64,000 bases of DNA from an uncultured Alistipes sp. (GCA_947623305.1 CANQGQ010000011.1:43683-107682); one strand, 5' to 3'; positions 26,182-36,007 are shown, counted from the first letter of the stretch. The notes: generated by a model from the sequence alone, not told the origin. Program-made: numbers and translations.

Positions 26182-28011
26182 TCATTCGGCGGTGCCGAGC
26201 GGATAGACCGTCAGCTGCTCCATGCGGGCGGCTCCCCCTTCGGCCGACAGGGTCAGCGACGTGTAGGGCGAAGCAGGGAAAACTAAATTGGTCATGGCGA
26301 ATTCGCCATTGTCTCCGAACACCTCGACCGAACAGCGGTCGAGAAAGATGCGCAACGTGCATTTGTGTCCTGTTTGGAGCATGGGTGCCACGGTCGTTGC
26401 CGGAAAAGCGAGGCTGAAATCCGTCGCTCCGCTTTGTTGACGGTACATGGCAAACGTTCGCTTCTTCGTGTCGTGTACGTCGCAGGTCATCCGGACCGAC
26501 TCCCCTGCTTCGTTCGAGAGAACGAGGTCTATTTTTCGGGCATGACCGAAATCCAAGGCAAGTTCGATTTCGCACACCCCGTCCGCCTCCGCCGGCAAGG
26601 TGCAGACGACAGGCGATGCGGAGAGTGTCGCCGCAGGGAAAGACGTTTTACCGCGGCGCAGGCTCTCCACCTCTTTGGCCGGTTTCACGCCGAGACGCAG
26701 CGAACCGTCGGAAAGGCGGAAAAGCTCCAAATCGCGCGGCAGGGTATTGGCGCTGCGGAATTGCAGGGTCGGCACCACGTCGGCATACTCCCAGTTGCTC
26801 ATCCATGCGATGGCCGTGCGGCGGTTGTCGGGAGCGTCGCTCCATGTAACAGCGGCGTAGTGATCCTTGCCGTAGTCCATCCACTGGGTTTCGTCGGGAT
26901 GCGTATCGCACACAAAACGGTGCCCATCGAAGTCGCCGACAAAGTATTGCGTGGCACTGCCGCCGAAGGGACCTCCCGGGTTGATGTTGCATATCAGCAC
27001 CCATTTTTTTTCATGCGTGCCGCGCACGGGGAGTTCGAAAAGGTCGGGGCACTCCCAAACCCCTTTCTGACAGCCGTATCCGCGGCCGAACGCACTCTCG
27101 AAACGCCAGTTTTTCAAATCGGGCGAGGAGTAAATCAACATCTCGCGGTCGAGGGCGTGGGCCAGAATGAGGTTCCATTTGCCGAGACGCTCGTTCCAGA
27201 AGATTTTCGGATCGCGGGCTTCGTGTTCGGTTACAATCACCGGATTAGCAGCATAGCGGGTAAAGGTTGCTCCGCCATTGGTGCTATAAGCCAGACTTTG
27301 CACCTGACTTTTCCCTGCCGAGGTAAAAAGGGCGACGACGGCACCGGCCCCGAATCCGGCCGTATTGTCATGATCGACCGCGGCACTGCCGCTGAATACG
27401 CTGCCCAAGCCGTCGGGTTCGAGGACGGAGGGTTCCTGCGTCCAGTGCATGAGGTCAGGGCTCACGGAGTGCCCCCACGTCATGTTCTGCCACTTCGACC
27501 CGTAGGGATTATACTGAAAACAGAGGTGCCACACCCCATCTTTCCAAAACATGCCGTTGGGGTCGTTCATCCAGCCGTAGAGCGGCGTATGGTGATAGAC
27601 AGGGCGGTATTTCTCGCGGTTTGCGGTGTCGAACGCATCGGCGAGGCGCAGGGCCTTCCAGCAGACGAATTTCTCCATTTGATGCGGACGCAAACGCTCC
27701 TCGGCTACAATATTGAATAGGATTTCCCGACCGGCGTAGGGCGTCAGGTCGAAAGGCACCGTGTAATCCACGGCATGTTGGGCCAGCCGTACATAGAATG
27801 TACGGACGATCGCACCCCCGTCCAATACCTCGATCCGAGCATCGGGGGCATCGTCTTCGACGGGAAGTAGCAGGTAGTGCACATCGGCAGTCGTGCGCAC
27901 CATTGTATTATCGGGGGCGGTATGCCGGATATCGAGCGTTTGGGCGGAGGCGCTTGCCGTTGTTATTCCGCCAACGGCGACAAGGGTTGCAAAGTGTGCA
28001 AGCAGATTCAT
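26182..28011 (-). CDS. GH32 exo-fructanase with N-terminal DUF4980 domain, periplasmic
   Basis: The 609-residue protein has a signal peptide (MNLLAHFATLVAVGG, ending ASASA), an N-terminal beta domain of the DUF4980 type (about residues 25-130), and a five-bladed GH32 propeller. The three acidic signatures are present: WMNDPNG (nucleophile about Asp150), RDPK (about Asp267) and ECPDLF (acid/base about Glu320). A C-terminal beta sandwich closes it. It releases fructose from fructo-oligosaccharides or levan ends. Lack of a lipobox suggests the periplasm, as for BT1759. A longer frame to 28071 exists, but the promoter octamer overlaps it, so 28011 is chosen. Confidence 0.93.
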   Translation of the reverse strand: MNLLAHFATLVAVGGITTASASAQTLDIRHTAPDNTMVRTTADVHYLLLPVEDDAPDARIEVLDGGAIVRTFYVRLAQHAVDYTVPFDLTPYAGREILFNIVAEERLRPHQMEKFVCWKALRLADAFDTANREKYRPVYHHTPLYGWMNDPNGMFWKDGVWHLCFQYNPYGSKWQNMTWGHSVSPDLMHWTQEPSVLEPDGLGSVFSGSAAVDHDNTAGFGAGAVVALFTSAGKSQVQSLAYSTNGGATFTRYAANPVIVTEHEARDPKIFWNERLGKWNLILAHALDREMLIYSSPDLKNWRFESAFGRGYGCQKGVWECPDLFELPVRGTHEKKWVLICNINPGGPFGGSATQYFVGDFDGHRFVCDTHPDETQWMDYGKDHYAAVTWSDAPDNRRTAIAWMSNWEYADVVPTLQFRSANTLPRDLELFRLSDGSLRLGVKPAKEVESLRRGKTSFPAATLSASPVVCTLPAEADGVCEIELALDFGHARKIDLVLSNEAGESVRMTCDVHDTKKRTFAMYRQQSGATDFSLAFPATTVAPMLQTGHKCTLRIFLDRCSVEVFGDNGEFAMTNLVFPASPYTSLTLSAEGGAARMEQLTVYPLGTAE

Positions 28012-28068
28012 TAGGCAGTCGGTTTTTAGGTTCGGTATTCGGAAGTATCTCGTGAAAACTTCCGATTG

Positions 28069-28076
28069 CAAAGATA
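28069..28076 (-). promoter_or_regulatory. -7 promoter element TATCTTTG of the GH32-MFS-fructokinase operon
   Basis: Perfect match on the minus strand, about 57 bases before the GH32 start. It is divergent from the regulator promoter 120 bases away, so the gap between them is the likely binding region for the hybrid regulator. Confidence 0.68.
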
Positions 28077-28196
28077 GCCCACCGAGTACGACGAACCTAT
28101 CAAAAATCGTTCATTGTCTGTTTCGAATGTTACATAGATAGTTTTTTTCGTAGAATCGAAAATTCCGTACTATTTTGAAAGAAAGGAAAAAAGACG

Positions 28197-28204
28197 TATA
28201 TTTG
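28197..28204 (+). promoter_or_regulatory. -7 promoter element TATATTTG of the hybrid regulator
   Basis: Fits TAnnTTTG on the plus strand. The ATG at 28223 follows after 18 bases with an AAGGAAAA ribosome-binding-like stretch, which favours that start over the ATG at 28175. Confidence 0.65.
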
Positions 28205-28222
28205 TATTATACGGAAGGAAAA

Positions 28223-30991
28223 ATGAGCGCGATGCGTCCTATTCGAATTTGGCTATTTGTTCTGACAGTCGTACTGGCGGCGGGATGCCGCACGACTGAA
28301 CCGTATCGGATCGGCGTTTCGCAGTGCAGCTCCGACGACTGGCGCGAGAAGATGAACGAGGAGATTCGCCGCGAGGCCCTTTTTCACAACGATGTCCAGA
28401 TCGAAATTCGGTCGGCGGACGACGACAACGACCGACAGATCGCCGACATCCGTTATTTCGCGGAGCAGGGTTTCGACATCATCATCGCCTCTCCCAACGA
28501 GGCCGAGGCGCTCACACCCGTCATTGCGGAAGTTTACCGCTCCGGCATTCCGATCATCCTCTTCGACCGCCACATCCTCGGCGACACCTATACGGCCTAT
28601 CAGGGTGCCGACAACCGCGAAATCGGACGCTCTGCGGCCCGCCTCGCCAAAAGCCGCATGCAAGACGGTTGCCGCATCATCGAGATTTGCGGATTGCAAG
28701 GCTCCACGCCTGCCATCGAACGGCAACAGGGTTTCGGAGAGGTCGTCTCCGCCGACAGCGACATGCTTCTGCTGGGCTCCGGATACGGTAACTGGAACGA
28801 CACCGACGGCTACCGAGTCGCCGATTCCCTCCTTACGCTTTATCCCGATGCGAACACCGTCTACGCCCACAACGACCGCATGGCCGTGGCCGCCGCACGA
28901 GCCGCCGAGCGACACGGAATAAATGATTTGCAAATCATCGGTATCGACGCCGCACCCGAAATCGGCATCCGGGCCGTGGCCGATGGCGTCATCGACGCCA
29001 CCTTTCTCTACCCGACCGAAGGTCATCAACTGATTCGTACGGCCTTGGCCATTCTCCGAGGAGAGCCCTACGAACGCAATCTGATTTTCCCGACGGTACC
29101 GGCAGTCGATGCGTCGAATGCCGAAATCCTGCTCCTGCAAAACAAGGCGCTCAAAGAGGAGACCGAGAAGATGGAGTGGCTCAAAGCCCGTGTGGACGAC
29201 TATTGGAGCCGTCATCTGATGCAAACCATCGCCTTGTATGCGGTAGTGTTGGTAGCACTTCTGCTGGCCGCAGGAATTTTCATGCTCCTGCGCACCCATC
29301 GTATCAACGTCCGGCACCGGCAGATGTTGGACGCCCAAAACCGCGAACTGGGACGTCAGCGGGACGAACTCAACGAACTCTACCTGCGGTTGCAGGAGGC
29401 CACACAGTCCAAACTGGCCTTCTTTACCAATGTATCGCATGATCTGCGCACCCCGCTGACCCTGATTGCCGATCCGGTGGAGCAATTAGTGCATGCCGAC
29501 AATTTGACCGAACGCCAGACGACCCTGATGCGGCTGGCCGACAAAAACGTCCGGATTCTGAAACGGCTGATCAACCGAATTTTAGATTTCAGAAAGTACG
29601 AAAACGGAGAACTGGCTTTCAACCCCATTGAGACGGATGTTGCGGCGTTGGTTACCGAATGGGCCGAGGCCTTCCGCAATGCGGCGCTCAAACGCCATAT
29701 CGAGCTGAAGCTCTCCATCGAATCCGACCGGAATTTCACCATGGCCGTGGATGTCGAAAAGTTCGAGCGGATTTTCTTCAACCTGCTCTCCAATGCCTTC
29801 AAATTCACCCCCGCCAACGGCACGGTAACGATCCGGCTCTCGACCGATGACAGCGAGCAGTTGGTGCTTACGGTTTCCGATACCGGCAAGGGGATCGCAC
29901 AGGAGGATTTGGCCCGCATCTTCGAACGGTTCTACCGTGTGGACAAAATCAATCCCGATGGTTCGGGCATCGGACTTACCCTCGTCAAGGCCTTCGCCGA
30001 GATGCACGGAGGGTCGGTGTCGGTCCAAAGCACCTCCGGCAAGGGGGCGACCTTCACGGTTACGATCCCCATCGTCCACGTTGCCGCAGCTCCGACCGAG
30101 GAGAGGGGAATTGCACTCTCCGCGAATGACATCACGCAGGAATTGACCGACATCGAGGAGCCCGAAGCGGCCGAACAGCCGGTCGAGGAGTCCGCGCACT
30201 CGATCTTGATTATCGACGACAACGCCGACATCCGTACCTTGGTCGGCGGGTTATTGCGCGACCGTTACATTATCCTGCAAGCCTCGAACGGCAAGACGGG
30301 CATTCGCCTCGCTTCGAAATATACCCCCGACTTGATTATCTGCGACGTCATGATGCACGACCTCGACGGTTTGGAGGTGTGCCGAAGGCTGAAATCGGAG
30401 ATCTCGACCTCGCATATCCCCATCCTGATGCTTACGGCCTGCTCGCTGGATGAACAGCGCATCGAAAGTTACGAATGCGGGGCAGACGCCTTTTTGTCGA
30501 AACCATTCGATTCACGGATGTTGGTCGCGCGGTGCGAATCGCTGCTGCTCAACCGCAAGCGGCTGCGCGAAGCGTTCGCTTCGGAGACGCTTTTGTCTCC
30601 CCGCACCGAGCCGCGCGCTTCCGGTGCGGCAGAAGCACAACGTTCGGAGATAGACAACGATTTTTACCGCCGTTTTGCCGCACTGGTCGAACGACGTATG
30701 GCGGATTCGGAGCTTTCGATCGAGGAAATGGCCGCCGATCTGGGGTTGAGCCGCGTGCAATTTTATCGCAAAATCAAGGCATTGACGAATTACTCTCCGG
30801 CCGAGCTGTTGCGTATTCTGCGATTGAAGCGTGCTGACATGCTCCTACGCACCACCGAAAACACGGTTTCGGAAATCTCCTATTCGGTCGGATTCTCCTC
30901 GCCGGGTTATTTTACAAAGTGCTACCACGACTGGTTCGGAGAGGCTCCGACCGAAGTCCAGAAACGCACCTCCAAAATCACGAACAAATAA
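28223..30991 (+). CDS. Hybrid two-component sensor/regulator (HTCS) with periplasmic sugar-binding domain
   Basis: A 922-residue one-protein phosphorelay. In order: N-terminal hydrophobic anchor; type I periplasmic-binding-protein domain of the LacI/ribose kind (YRIGVSQCSSDDW, AYQGADNREIGR, PTEGHQLIRTAL) to about residue 310; a membrane helix near 345-370; histidine kinase with VSHDLRTPL (His406) and an HATPase with DTGKGI and GSGIGLTL; receiver with CDVMMHD (Asp708); and a C-terminal AraC-type DNA-binding domain (EEMAADLGLSRVQFYRKI). B. thetaiotaomicron BT1754 has this layout and binds fructose. It probably senses fructose and activates both fructan operons, between which it lies. Confidence 0.93.
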   Translation: MSAMRPIRIWLFVLTVVLAAGCRTTEPYRIGVSQCSSDDWREKMNEEIRREALFHNDVQIEIRSADDDNDRQIADIRYFAEQGFDIIIASPNEAEALTPVIAEVYRSGIPIILFDRHILGDTYTAYQGADNREIGRSAARLAKSRMQDGCRIIEICGLQGSTPAIERQQGFGEVVSADSDMLLLGSGYGNWNDTDGYRVADSLLTLYPDANTVYAHNDRMAVAAARAAERHGINDLQIIGIDAAPEIGIRAVADGVIDATFLYPTEGHQLIRTALAILRGEPYERNLIFPTVPAVDASNAEILLLQNKALKEETEKMEWLKARVDDYWSRHLMQTIALYAVVLVALLLAAGIFMLLRTHRINVRHRQMLDAQNRELGRQRDELNELYLRLQEATQSKLAFFTNVSHDLRTPLTLIADPVEQLVHADNLTERQTTLMRLADKNVRILKRLINRILDFRKYENGELAFNPIETDVAALVTEWAEAFRNAALKRHIELKLSIESDRNFTMAVDVEKFERIFFNLLSNAFKFTPANGTVTIRLSTDDSEQLVLTVSDTGKGIAQEDLARIFERFYRVDKINPDGSGIGLTLVKAFAEMHGGSVSVQSTSGKGATFTVTIPIVHVAAAPTEERGIALSANDITQELTDIEEPEAAEQPVEESAHSILIIDDNADIRTLVGGLLRDRYIILQASNGKTGIRLASKYTPDLIICDVMMHDLDGLEVCRRLKSEISTSHIPILMLTACSLDEQRIESYECGADAFLSKPFDSRMLVARCESLLLNRKRLREAFASETLLSPRTEPRASGAAEAQRSEIDNDFYRRFAALVERRMADSELSIEEMAADLGLSRVQFYRKIKALTNYSPAELLRILRLKRADMLLRTTENTVSEISYSVGFSSPGYFTKCYHDWFGEAPTEVQKRTSKITNK

Positions 30992-30995
30992 AAGC

Positions 30996-31026
30996 GAGCC
31001 GATGCAACTGTTTGTTGCATCGGCTC
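30996..31026 (+). terminator. Rho-independent terminator of the hybrid regulator
   Basis: Perfect 12-base arms GAGCCGATGCAA (30996-31007) and TTGCATCGGCTC (31015-31026) with a 7-base loop, starting 4 bases after the stop codon. Confidence 0.85.
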
Positions 31027-31075
31027 TTGTCCTCGCAATTCTATACTTTCTCGTTTTTAATCCGGTTTTTCAAAT

Positions 31076-31160
31076 CCGACCGTCGTTGCTCGCGGCCGCA
31101 GGCCGCGTATCCAGTTTTGACCCACCCCCAAACCCCCGCCTTGGCGGGGGCTTCGGTCGG
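31076..31160 (+). repeat. 85-base structured repeat, copy A
   Basis: The ends are inverted repeats CCGACCG (31076-31082) and CGGTCGG (31154-31160). Inside are stem 1, CGCGGCC-GCA-GGCCGCG (31091-31107), the core GACCCACCCCCAAA, and stem 2, CCCCCGCC-TT-GGCGGGGG (31133-31150). Two more copies lie at 47579-47663 and 48673-48755. This copy sits between the convergent hybrid regulator and GH32 genes. Confidence 0.88.
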
Positions 31161-31201
31161 GCGAATGAAACGAACCGATTTCGATAGAAAATGGCGGATG
31201 A

Positions 31202-32725
31202 CTACCAAACCGACGCCAATTCGCGGTATTCGGCATCGGCACCGTCGAAACGGTCGTAGATGTTCGAAGGGTAAACCACCATCGTCGCAGTGCTCGATCC
31301 GTCGGCCGTAAACAGCTCCACGGACGACTGATCGACGAAAAGGTGCAGTTCGACCTCATCGGAAGCACCCTTTATCGGCATGATGACGGAAGGGATGGAG
31401 AACAATCCGGAGAATGCACATTTGCCGGTCGATGCCGTACGGTGAACGATTACGCTGCGGGTGGCTGCATTGACGGTCATTTCCAGATACTCGCCCGCTC
31501 CGTTCGAAAGTCTCAACGTCGAATTTTCAGACAGTTTTACCGTCGTTTTCAATTCGTATGCGGGGGCGGCAATCGTTCCAGAGAGGGGCTGCCAACTGCC
31601 CGCTATGTTTTCAATCTCCGAGACCACCTTATTCGCCAGCACGAACGAGCCGTCGATTTCGAGGAGTTCGAGTTCGCGCGGCAGGGTCATTGCCGAGCGC
31701 CACGGCGAAGCCGGCACGGCCCCGCTGTAATTCCAGTTATTCATCCATCCGATGAACAGCCTGCGGCCGTCGGGAACATTGCTCCACGTTACACCGGCAT
31801 AATTGTCCGAACCGTAGTCTATCCACAAGGGATAATCCAAATCATCCGCTGTGAATGTCTTACCGTCGAAATCGCCAAGGAAATACTCCGTACCTGAACC
31901 GCCTGCAGGGCCGCCCGGATTGTTGCTGACAATAAGAATCCATTTCGTACCGCTTTCGTAGGTCATGCGGAACAAATCGGGACACTCCCACTGCCCGATG
32001 TTGGAGCGGGCCGACGTTGTTGTGAAAGAGGAAAGGAAAGTCCAGCTTTTCAGGTTCGGAGAACCGTAAAATTCAATGGCATGAGCGTTCCCCAAAGCCA
32101 AGGCCATGATCCACTGTTTCGATTCAGCGTGCCAAAAAACCTTCGGGTCGCGGAAATCGGGACGGTCGCTGTTGGCGATGACCGGATTGCCGACATATTG
32201 CGTAAAAGTCATTCCGCCGTCGGTGCTGTAGGCGATGCTCTGCTGCTGGTGCTCGCCCGAAGATGTGTAGACGGCTACCATCGCTCCGGCGCCGAATCCC
32301 GCCGTATTGTCGGCATCAATGACCGCACTGCCCGAGAAAATGTCGCCCAACTCGTTGCGGCGCATGGCCACAGGCTGCTCCTTCCAGTGCAAGAGGTCGG
32401 TCGACGAAGCGTGGCCCCAGCTCATGTTGCCCCATTCGTTGCCCTGCGGATTGTACTGATAAAACAGATGGTAGGTGCCGTTGTCGTAAACGAGTCCGTT
32501 CGGATCGTTCATCCAGTTGCGGGCCGGCGTGTAGTGAATCTGCGGCCGGTACAACTCGTTGTAGGAACTTTGCGGAATATCCTCGCCCGGATTCTCCTCA
32601 CCGCCCTCTTCGCCGGTGCCCTCGATCACGGGAGGCTGTTCGTCGAAACGGTCATCGTTGCAACCTGCGGCAGCGAACAGCGCAAAACCCGCTGCGAGCA
32701 AATAGATATGCGACTTTTTCATCAT
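31202..32725 (-). CDS. GH32 surface lipoprotein, probable endo-levanase
   Basis: This 507-residue lipoprotein has lipobox AAGC with Cys22 followed by NDDR, an acidic stretch typical of the Bacteroidetes surface-export signal. A low-complexity Gly/Glu linker runs to about residue 50. The GH32 propeller carries WMNDPNG (nucleophile Asp74), FRDPK (Asp193) and WECPD (acid/base Glu247), followed by the C-terminal beta sandwich. Operon position next to DUF4960, SusD and SusC matches BT1760, the surface endo-levanase of B. thetaiotaomicron; it would cut levan outside the cell for import. Endo action is inferred from this, not visible in sequence. ATG codons at 32725 and 32722 are both possible. Confidence 0.9.
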   Translation of the reverse strand: MMKKSHIYLLAAGFALFAAAGCNDDRFDEQPPVIEGTGEEGGEENPGEDIPQSSYNELYRPQIHYTPARNWMNDPNGLVYDNGTYHLFYQYNPQGNEWGNMSWGHASSTDLLHWKEQPVAMRRNELGDIFSGSAVIDADNTAGFGAGAMVAVYTSSGEHQQQSIAYSTDGGMTFTQYVGNPVIANSDRPDFRDPKVFWHAESKQWIMALALGNAHAIEFYGSPNLKSWTFLSSFTTTSARSNIGQWECPDLFRMTYESGTKWILIVSNNPGGPAGGSGTEYFLGDFDGKTFTADDLDYPLWIDYGSDNYAGVTWSNVPDGRRLFIGWMNNWNYSGAVPASPWRSAMTLPRELELLEIDGSFVLANKVVSEIENIAGSWQPLSGTIAAPAYELKTTVKLSENSTLRLSNGAGEYLEMTVNAATRSVIVHRTASTGKCAFSGLFSIPSVIMPIKGASDEVELHLFVDQSSVELFTADGSSTATMVVYPSNIYDRFDGADAEYRELASVW

Positions 32726-32734
32726 CCTGTTTCA

Positions 32735-34240
32735 TTAGCGTGTTTTGAGGTATTCGAGGGCGTTTTTCGCCATCTTCAGAATGTTGTCCTCGTAGATGTT
32801 GTTGGAGGGGTGAGCCGAGACATCGGCACTTCCATCGGCATTGCGCATCGAGAACTCGCAACCGCCGTTGCCCATGCAGATGATCGTTCCCTTGAATTCG
32901 GTGTTGCCCTGCTGTGCCTCCCAGATATTGAGTTGCGATACCCAGTCGATTTGCGAATCCCAGGTCGCCAGCGGAATGATGCCGTATTCATCGACGAGCT
33001 TGTTGTAGCAGGCCTCTTCCTGATTGTTGATGCCGGTCAGTACCGACGGAATGTTGAAATAGAGGCAGTTGTGGTCTTCGGCCCAGCCGGGGCCCTTCAC
33101 GGCGATGAGTTTCGTGCGGTCGGTCGTTTCGTAATCGACTCCTTTGAACATCGGATGCGACGAAGCATCCTTCTTGAAACGACTGCCCGGGTGGAGTTCG
33201 ACGGCCATCTTCCATGTATCGGGATTGTAACCTCCGCGACCGGTGGAGATGTTGCGGTCGTTGGTGAGGAGCAACTCTTTTTCGAGACGTCCCAAAGCCG
33301 TGATATAAGGCGTCGCATGGCTCCACAGGAGCAAACTGCCGCCGTTTTTGTACCATTCGCTGACATACGGGGTGGCGGCATCCACCACGGCAGGCATATT
33401 GAACAATTCGTCGCCGTTGCGGCCATCCTCTACGTCGCGAATCCAGAACAGCACACGATACGGATCGAGGTCGGCCGTCGATTGGATATCGCCGAAATAG
33501 ACATAGCGCGCCGAAGCGTATTCGCTCGTAAGCCACAGCCAGGCCGAAATTTCATCGTCATCGCCCTTCTCCTGCAACTCTTCGACGGTGGCATATTCGC
33601 TCAAGAACCCGATGGCGGTTTTGCCGATGCGCAACGAGGCGATCGCAGGAAGCGCAACGCCCTTGCTGTTGTCGGCGACCAGTTCGATGTTCCACTCCTC
33701 GCCGTCATGGACATCCGCGATGAGGTAGGATGTAGCCGTGTTCGGCAGGGTTTCGCGAATGCTCCTGCTCCCGTTGGTCGCCGAGAACGATACGTTGTCG
33801 GCATCGGGACTGGCCGTCCAGGTTACCAGCGCATCGTATCCGCCCTCCTTGTCGATCTGCGACATCGTTACGCCGCTTACGGGCGTGGCGCCCTCCCGCA
33901 GATAACGCTTCGTTACACCGAGCGAAATATTTGTGCCGTCGGTCAGTTTGAAGACGTAGGTATATTCGATATTCGTATCGACATTCCGATGGGTATAGGT
34001 ATTCCCGCCGACCGTCTCCGTGCTGCGAATCGTCGTTCCTTGACAAACGCTTACCTGCATCTGCAAACCCTGCTGCGGAGCCGTCCACGACCACACGTAA
34101 TCATTGCCTACGAGTTGTCCCGTAATGAGCGAGGCGTCGATCGGTTCGATCGCGGGGGCTGCGATCTCTATCTCCTTGTCCTGACACGCCGCCGCTGCAA
34201 GGCAGAACAGCGCCAGAACCATATATTTCCAAATTTTCAT
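32735..34240 (-). CDS. DUF4960 surface glycan-binding lipoprotein
   Basis: The protein (501 residues) has lipobox AAAC with Cys19 followed by QDKE. About residues 25-220 look like two immunoglobulin/fibronectin-like beta domains (VSVCQGTTIRSTET and the segment around DALVTWTASPDADN). The C-terminal half, with EYATVEELQEKGDDDE and GGSLLLWSHATPYI, matches DUF4960. In B. thetaiotaomicron the equivalent BT1761 is a levan-binding surface protein between the SusD-like protein and the levanase, as here. It probably holds levan at the surface. It begins 24 bases after susD. Confidence 0.85.
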   Translation of the reverse strand: MKIWKYMVLALFCLAAAACQDKEIEIAAPAIEPIDASLITGQLVGNDYVWSWTAPQQGLQMQVSVCQGTTIRSTETVGGNTYTHRNVDTNIEYTYVFKLTDGTNISLGVTKRYLREGATPVSGVTMSQIDKEGGYDALVTWTASPDADNVSFSATNGSRSIRETLPNTATSYLIADVHDGEEWNIELVADNSKGVALPAIASLRIGKTAIGFLSEYATVEELQEKGDDDEISAWLWLTSEYASARYVYFGDIQSTADLDPYRVLFWIRDVEDGRNGDELFNMPAVVDAATPYVSEWYKNGGSLLLWSHATPYITALGRLEKELLLTNDRNISTGRGGYNPDTWKMAVELHPGSRFKKDASSHPMFKGVDYETTDRTKLIAVKGPGWAEDHNCLYFNIPSVLTGINNQEEACYNKLVDEYGIIPLATWDSQIDWVSQLNIWEAQQGNTEFKGTIICMGNGGCEFSMRNADGSADVSAHPSNNIYEDNILKMAKNALEYLKTR

Positions 34241-34264
34241 TGCTTTGCGGTTTTTAAGGGATTG

Positions 34265-36007
34265 TTAGTCATTGTAGTTCTTGTTCTGGGTGTAGAGCTT
34301 CGGCACATAGTAGAGCTGGTTGTACGGCACGGGCCAGAACTCGTTCTTGTCGGGCGTATAGTGCGCCTCGTTCAGATACTCGGCATACTTCTGGTTCCCA
34401 TAGGCCACGTTCTTTTCCGTCTCGAAATAGGCGTTCAGCGTCATGGAAGCGATTCCCCAGCGGCGCAGCGAGAAGTAACGGTCGTTCTCCATCGCCATTT
34501 CCAGCCGACGCTCCCACTGCACGCACTTGCGGCCGATCTCCTTGGTGGTAAAGTAGCCGGTGGGATAGGTCGAAATCTCACACCAATCGGCGGCATATCC
34601 GATGTGCTTGTCGATGGAGTTCTTCGCACGGGTGCGGATGTCGTTGACGATGGCGAGCGCTTCGGGCAGCCGATCGAGTTCGACCAGCGCCTCGGCCCGC
34701 ATCAGCATCACGTCGGTATAGCGGAATACATAGTCGTTCATGGCGAATGCCTGCCACGAGCCGTTGAAAGTCTCGCCGTTCGAACGCTGCGGAACATCCT
34801 TGAGCGAGGTATAATAGCCGTAGGTATTGGGGGTGCGCGAATTTTGGGTAGTCATCGTGTAGGCGGCTTCATATTTGTAGGGCCACGTAGGCATGCCGAC
34901 CGTGTGGAACAGACGCGGATCCCACTTTTGCGACGACGCTACGCCCTGTTCGGGATAATCGGTGCGGTCGTTGTAGTGGTCGAACATCGGAAGCCCGTTT
35001 TCGGTCTTGAAGGCATTCACCAGATTCTGCGAGGGCTTGTGGAAATCCCAGCCGCACGACCACATGCCCCAGCAGCCGTTGAGCATATTCGACCAGTTGG
35101 CACGTCCGAACTGGGTGTGGTCTTCGCTGTAATCCGAGGTCTGCACGGCGAATACGGACTCCTTCGAATTCTTGTACTCCGGCAGGAAAATGTCGCCGAA
35201 ATCCTCTAAGTAGCCGAAACGCGAGTTTACGACCGCATCGGTGTACTCCACGACCTTCTTCATGTACTCCGCATTGATGTGCGACACGCCGTTCGTCGCT
35301 TCGTAACCGTCGCCCCACGCGATCGTCAGATAACATTTGGCCAAGTAGGCGGCTGCGGCGATGCGGTTCGTGCGGCCTCCGCCATCGGGAGCCTCGTCGG
35401 GAAGCGTTTCATAGGCGATTTCGAACTCGCGAATGACCTTCGCGAACAGCTCCTCATAGGTGAATGCGTCATTGCGGGTCTGCTCCTGGAGGTTGTTTTT
35501 GAAAACCTCCTCGTCGATCCACGGGATTTTGCGGAAGACGGTCAGCAGTTTGAAATAGAAGTGTCCGCGAAGGAAATGAACCTCGGCTGCGCGGCGTGCG
35601 GCGACCTCTGCACCGAGCACGCTTTCGCCGTTCTCTTCGAGCGCCACCAAGGCGCGGTTGCAACGCGAAATGCCGCAGTAGAGACGATACCACAATTCGT
35701 CGAGTTCGCCCGGACGCGAGGTCAGCGTCGTCCATATCTCCATCGGATGATAACCCGTGTCGGAGACGCCGCTGCCGCCCTTGTAGCAGTCGTCGGACGA
35801 GATGTCGCCGTAGGGCATCAGGTTGAACGGATAGGTGTACCAGCAGTCTCCGAGCGCCGCATAGGCAGCCGTAACCATTTTGTCGGGTTGGGAGTAGGCC
35901 TTATTCCCGTCGATAACGCCCGTCGGCGGGACATCGATAAAGTCGTTGCACGAGGCGACGGCAAGGCTTGCCAGGATCGCCATCGTCATATTTTTGATAA
36001 GTTTCAT
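34265..36007 (-). CDS. SusD/RagB-family glycan-binding lipoprotein
   Basis: This protein of 580 residues has lipobox VASC with Cys20 followed by NDFIDVPPTG, a standard SusD start. An alpha-helical TPR-like core follows (YYKLL-type helices, AEVHFLRGHFYFKLLTVF, AAAYLAKCYLTIAWGD), with the C-terminal RRLEMAMENDRYFSLRRWG motif of the RagB/SusD family. It forms the lid of the SusC pore and binds the incoming fructan. It starts 48 bases after susC. BT1762 is the likely counterpart. Confidence 0.95.
   Translation of the reverse strand: MKLIKNMTMAILASLAVASCNDFIDVPPTGVIDGNKAYSQPDKMVTAAYAALGDCWYTYPFNLMPYGDISSDDCYKGGSGVSDTGYHPMEIWTTLTSRPGELDELWYRLYCGISRCNRALVALEENGESVLGAEVAARRAAEVHFLRGHFYFKLLTVFRKIPWIDEEVFKNNLQEQTRNDAFTYEELFAKVIREFEIAYETLPDEAPDGGGRTNRIAAAAYLAKCYLTIAWGDGYEATNGVSHINAEYMKKVVEYTDAVVNSRFGYLEDFGDIFLPEYKNSKESVFAVQTSDYSEDHTQFGRANWSNMLNGCWGMWSCGWDFHKPSQNLVNAFKTENGLPMFDHYNDRTDYPEQGVASSQKWDPRLFHTVGMPTWPYKYEAAYTMTTQNSRTPNTYGYYTSLKDVPQRSNGETFNGSWQAFAMNDYVFRYTDVMLMRAEALVELDRLPEALAIVNDIRTRAKNSIDKHIGYAADWCEISTYPTGYFTTKEIGRKCVQWERRLEMAMENDRYFSLRRWGIASMTLNAYFETEKNVAYGNQKYAEYLNEAHYTPDKNEFWPVPYNQLYYVPKLYTQNKNYND

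Noticed and set aside
28253..29485. A 410-codon minus-strand frame opposite the hybrid regulator
   Set aside because: Antisense shadow of the sensor domain; no family features.
31076..31160. The 85-base repeat as a simple terminator only
   Set aside because: Copy A already follows a separate strong terminator (30996-31026), copy C lies in a divergent gap where no terminator is needed, and the inverted ends go beyond a terminator.
32081..35209. A plus-strand open frame of over 1,000 codons opposite the GH32, DUF4960 and SusD genes
   Set aside because: It is the shadow of strongly supported minus-strand genes. GC-rich codons make the opposite strand free of stops. Its translation is rich in Arg, His, Gly and Val and shows no domain.
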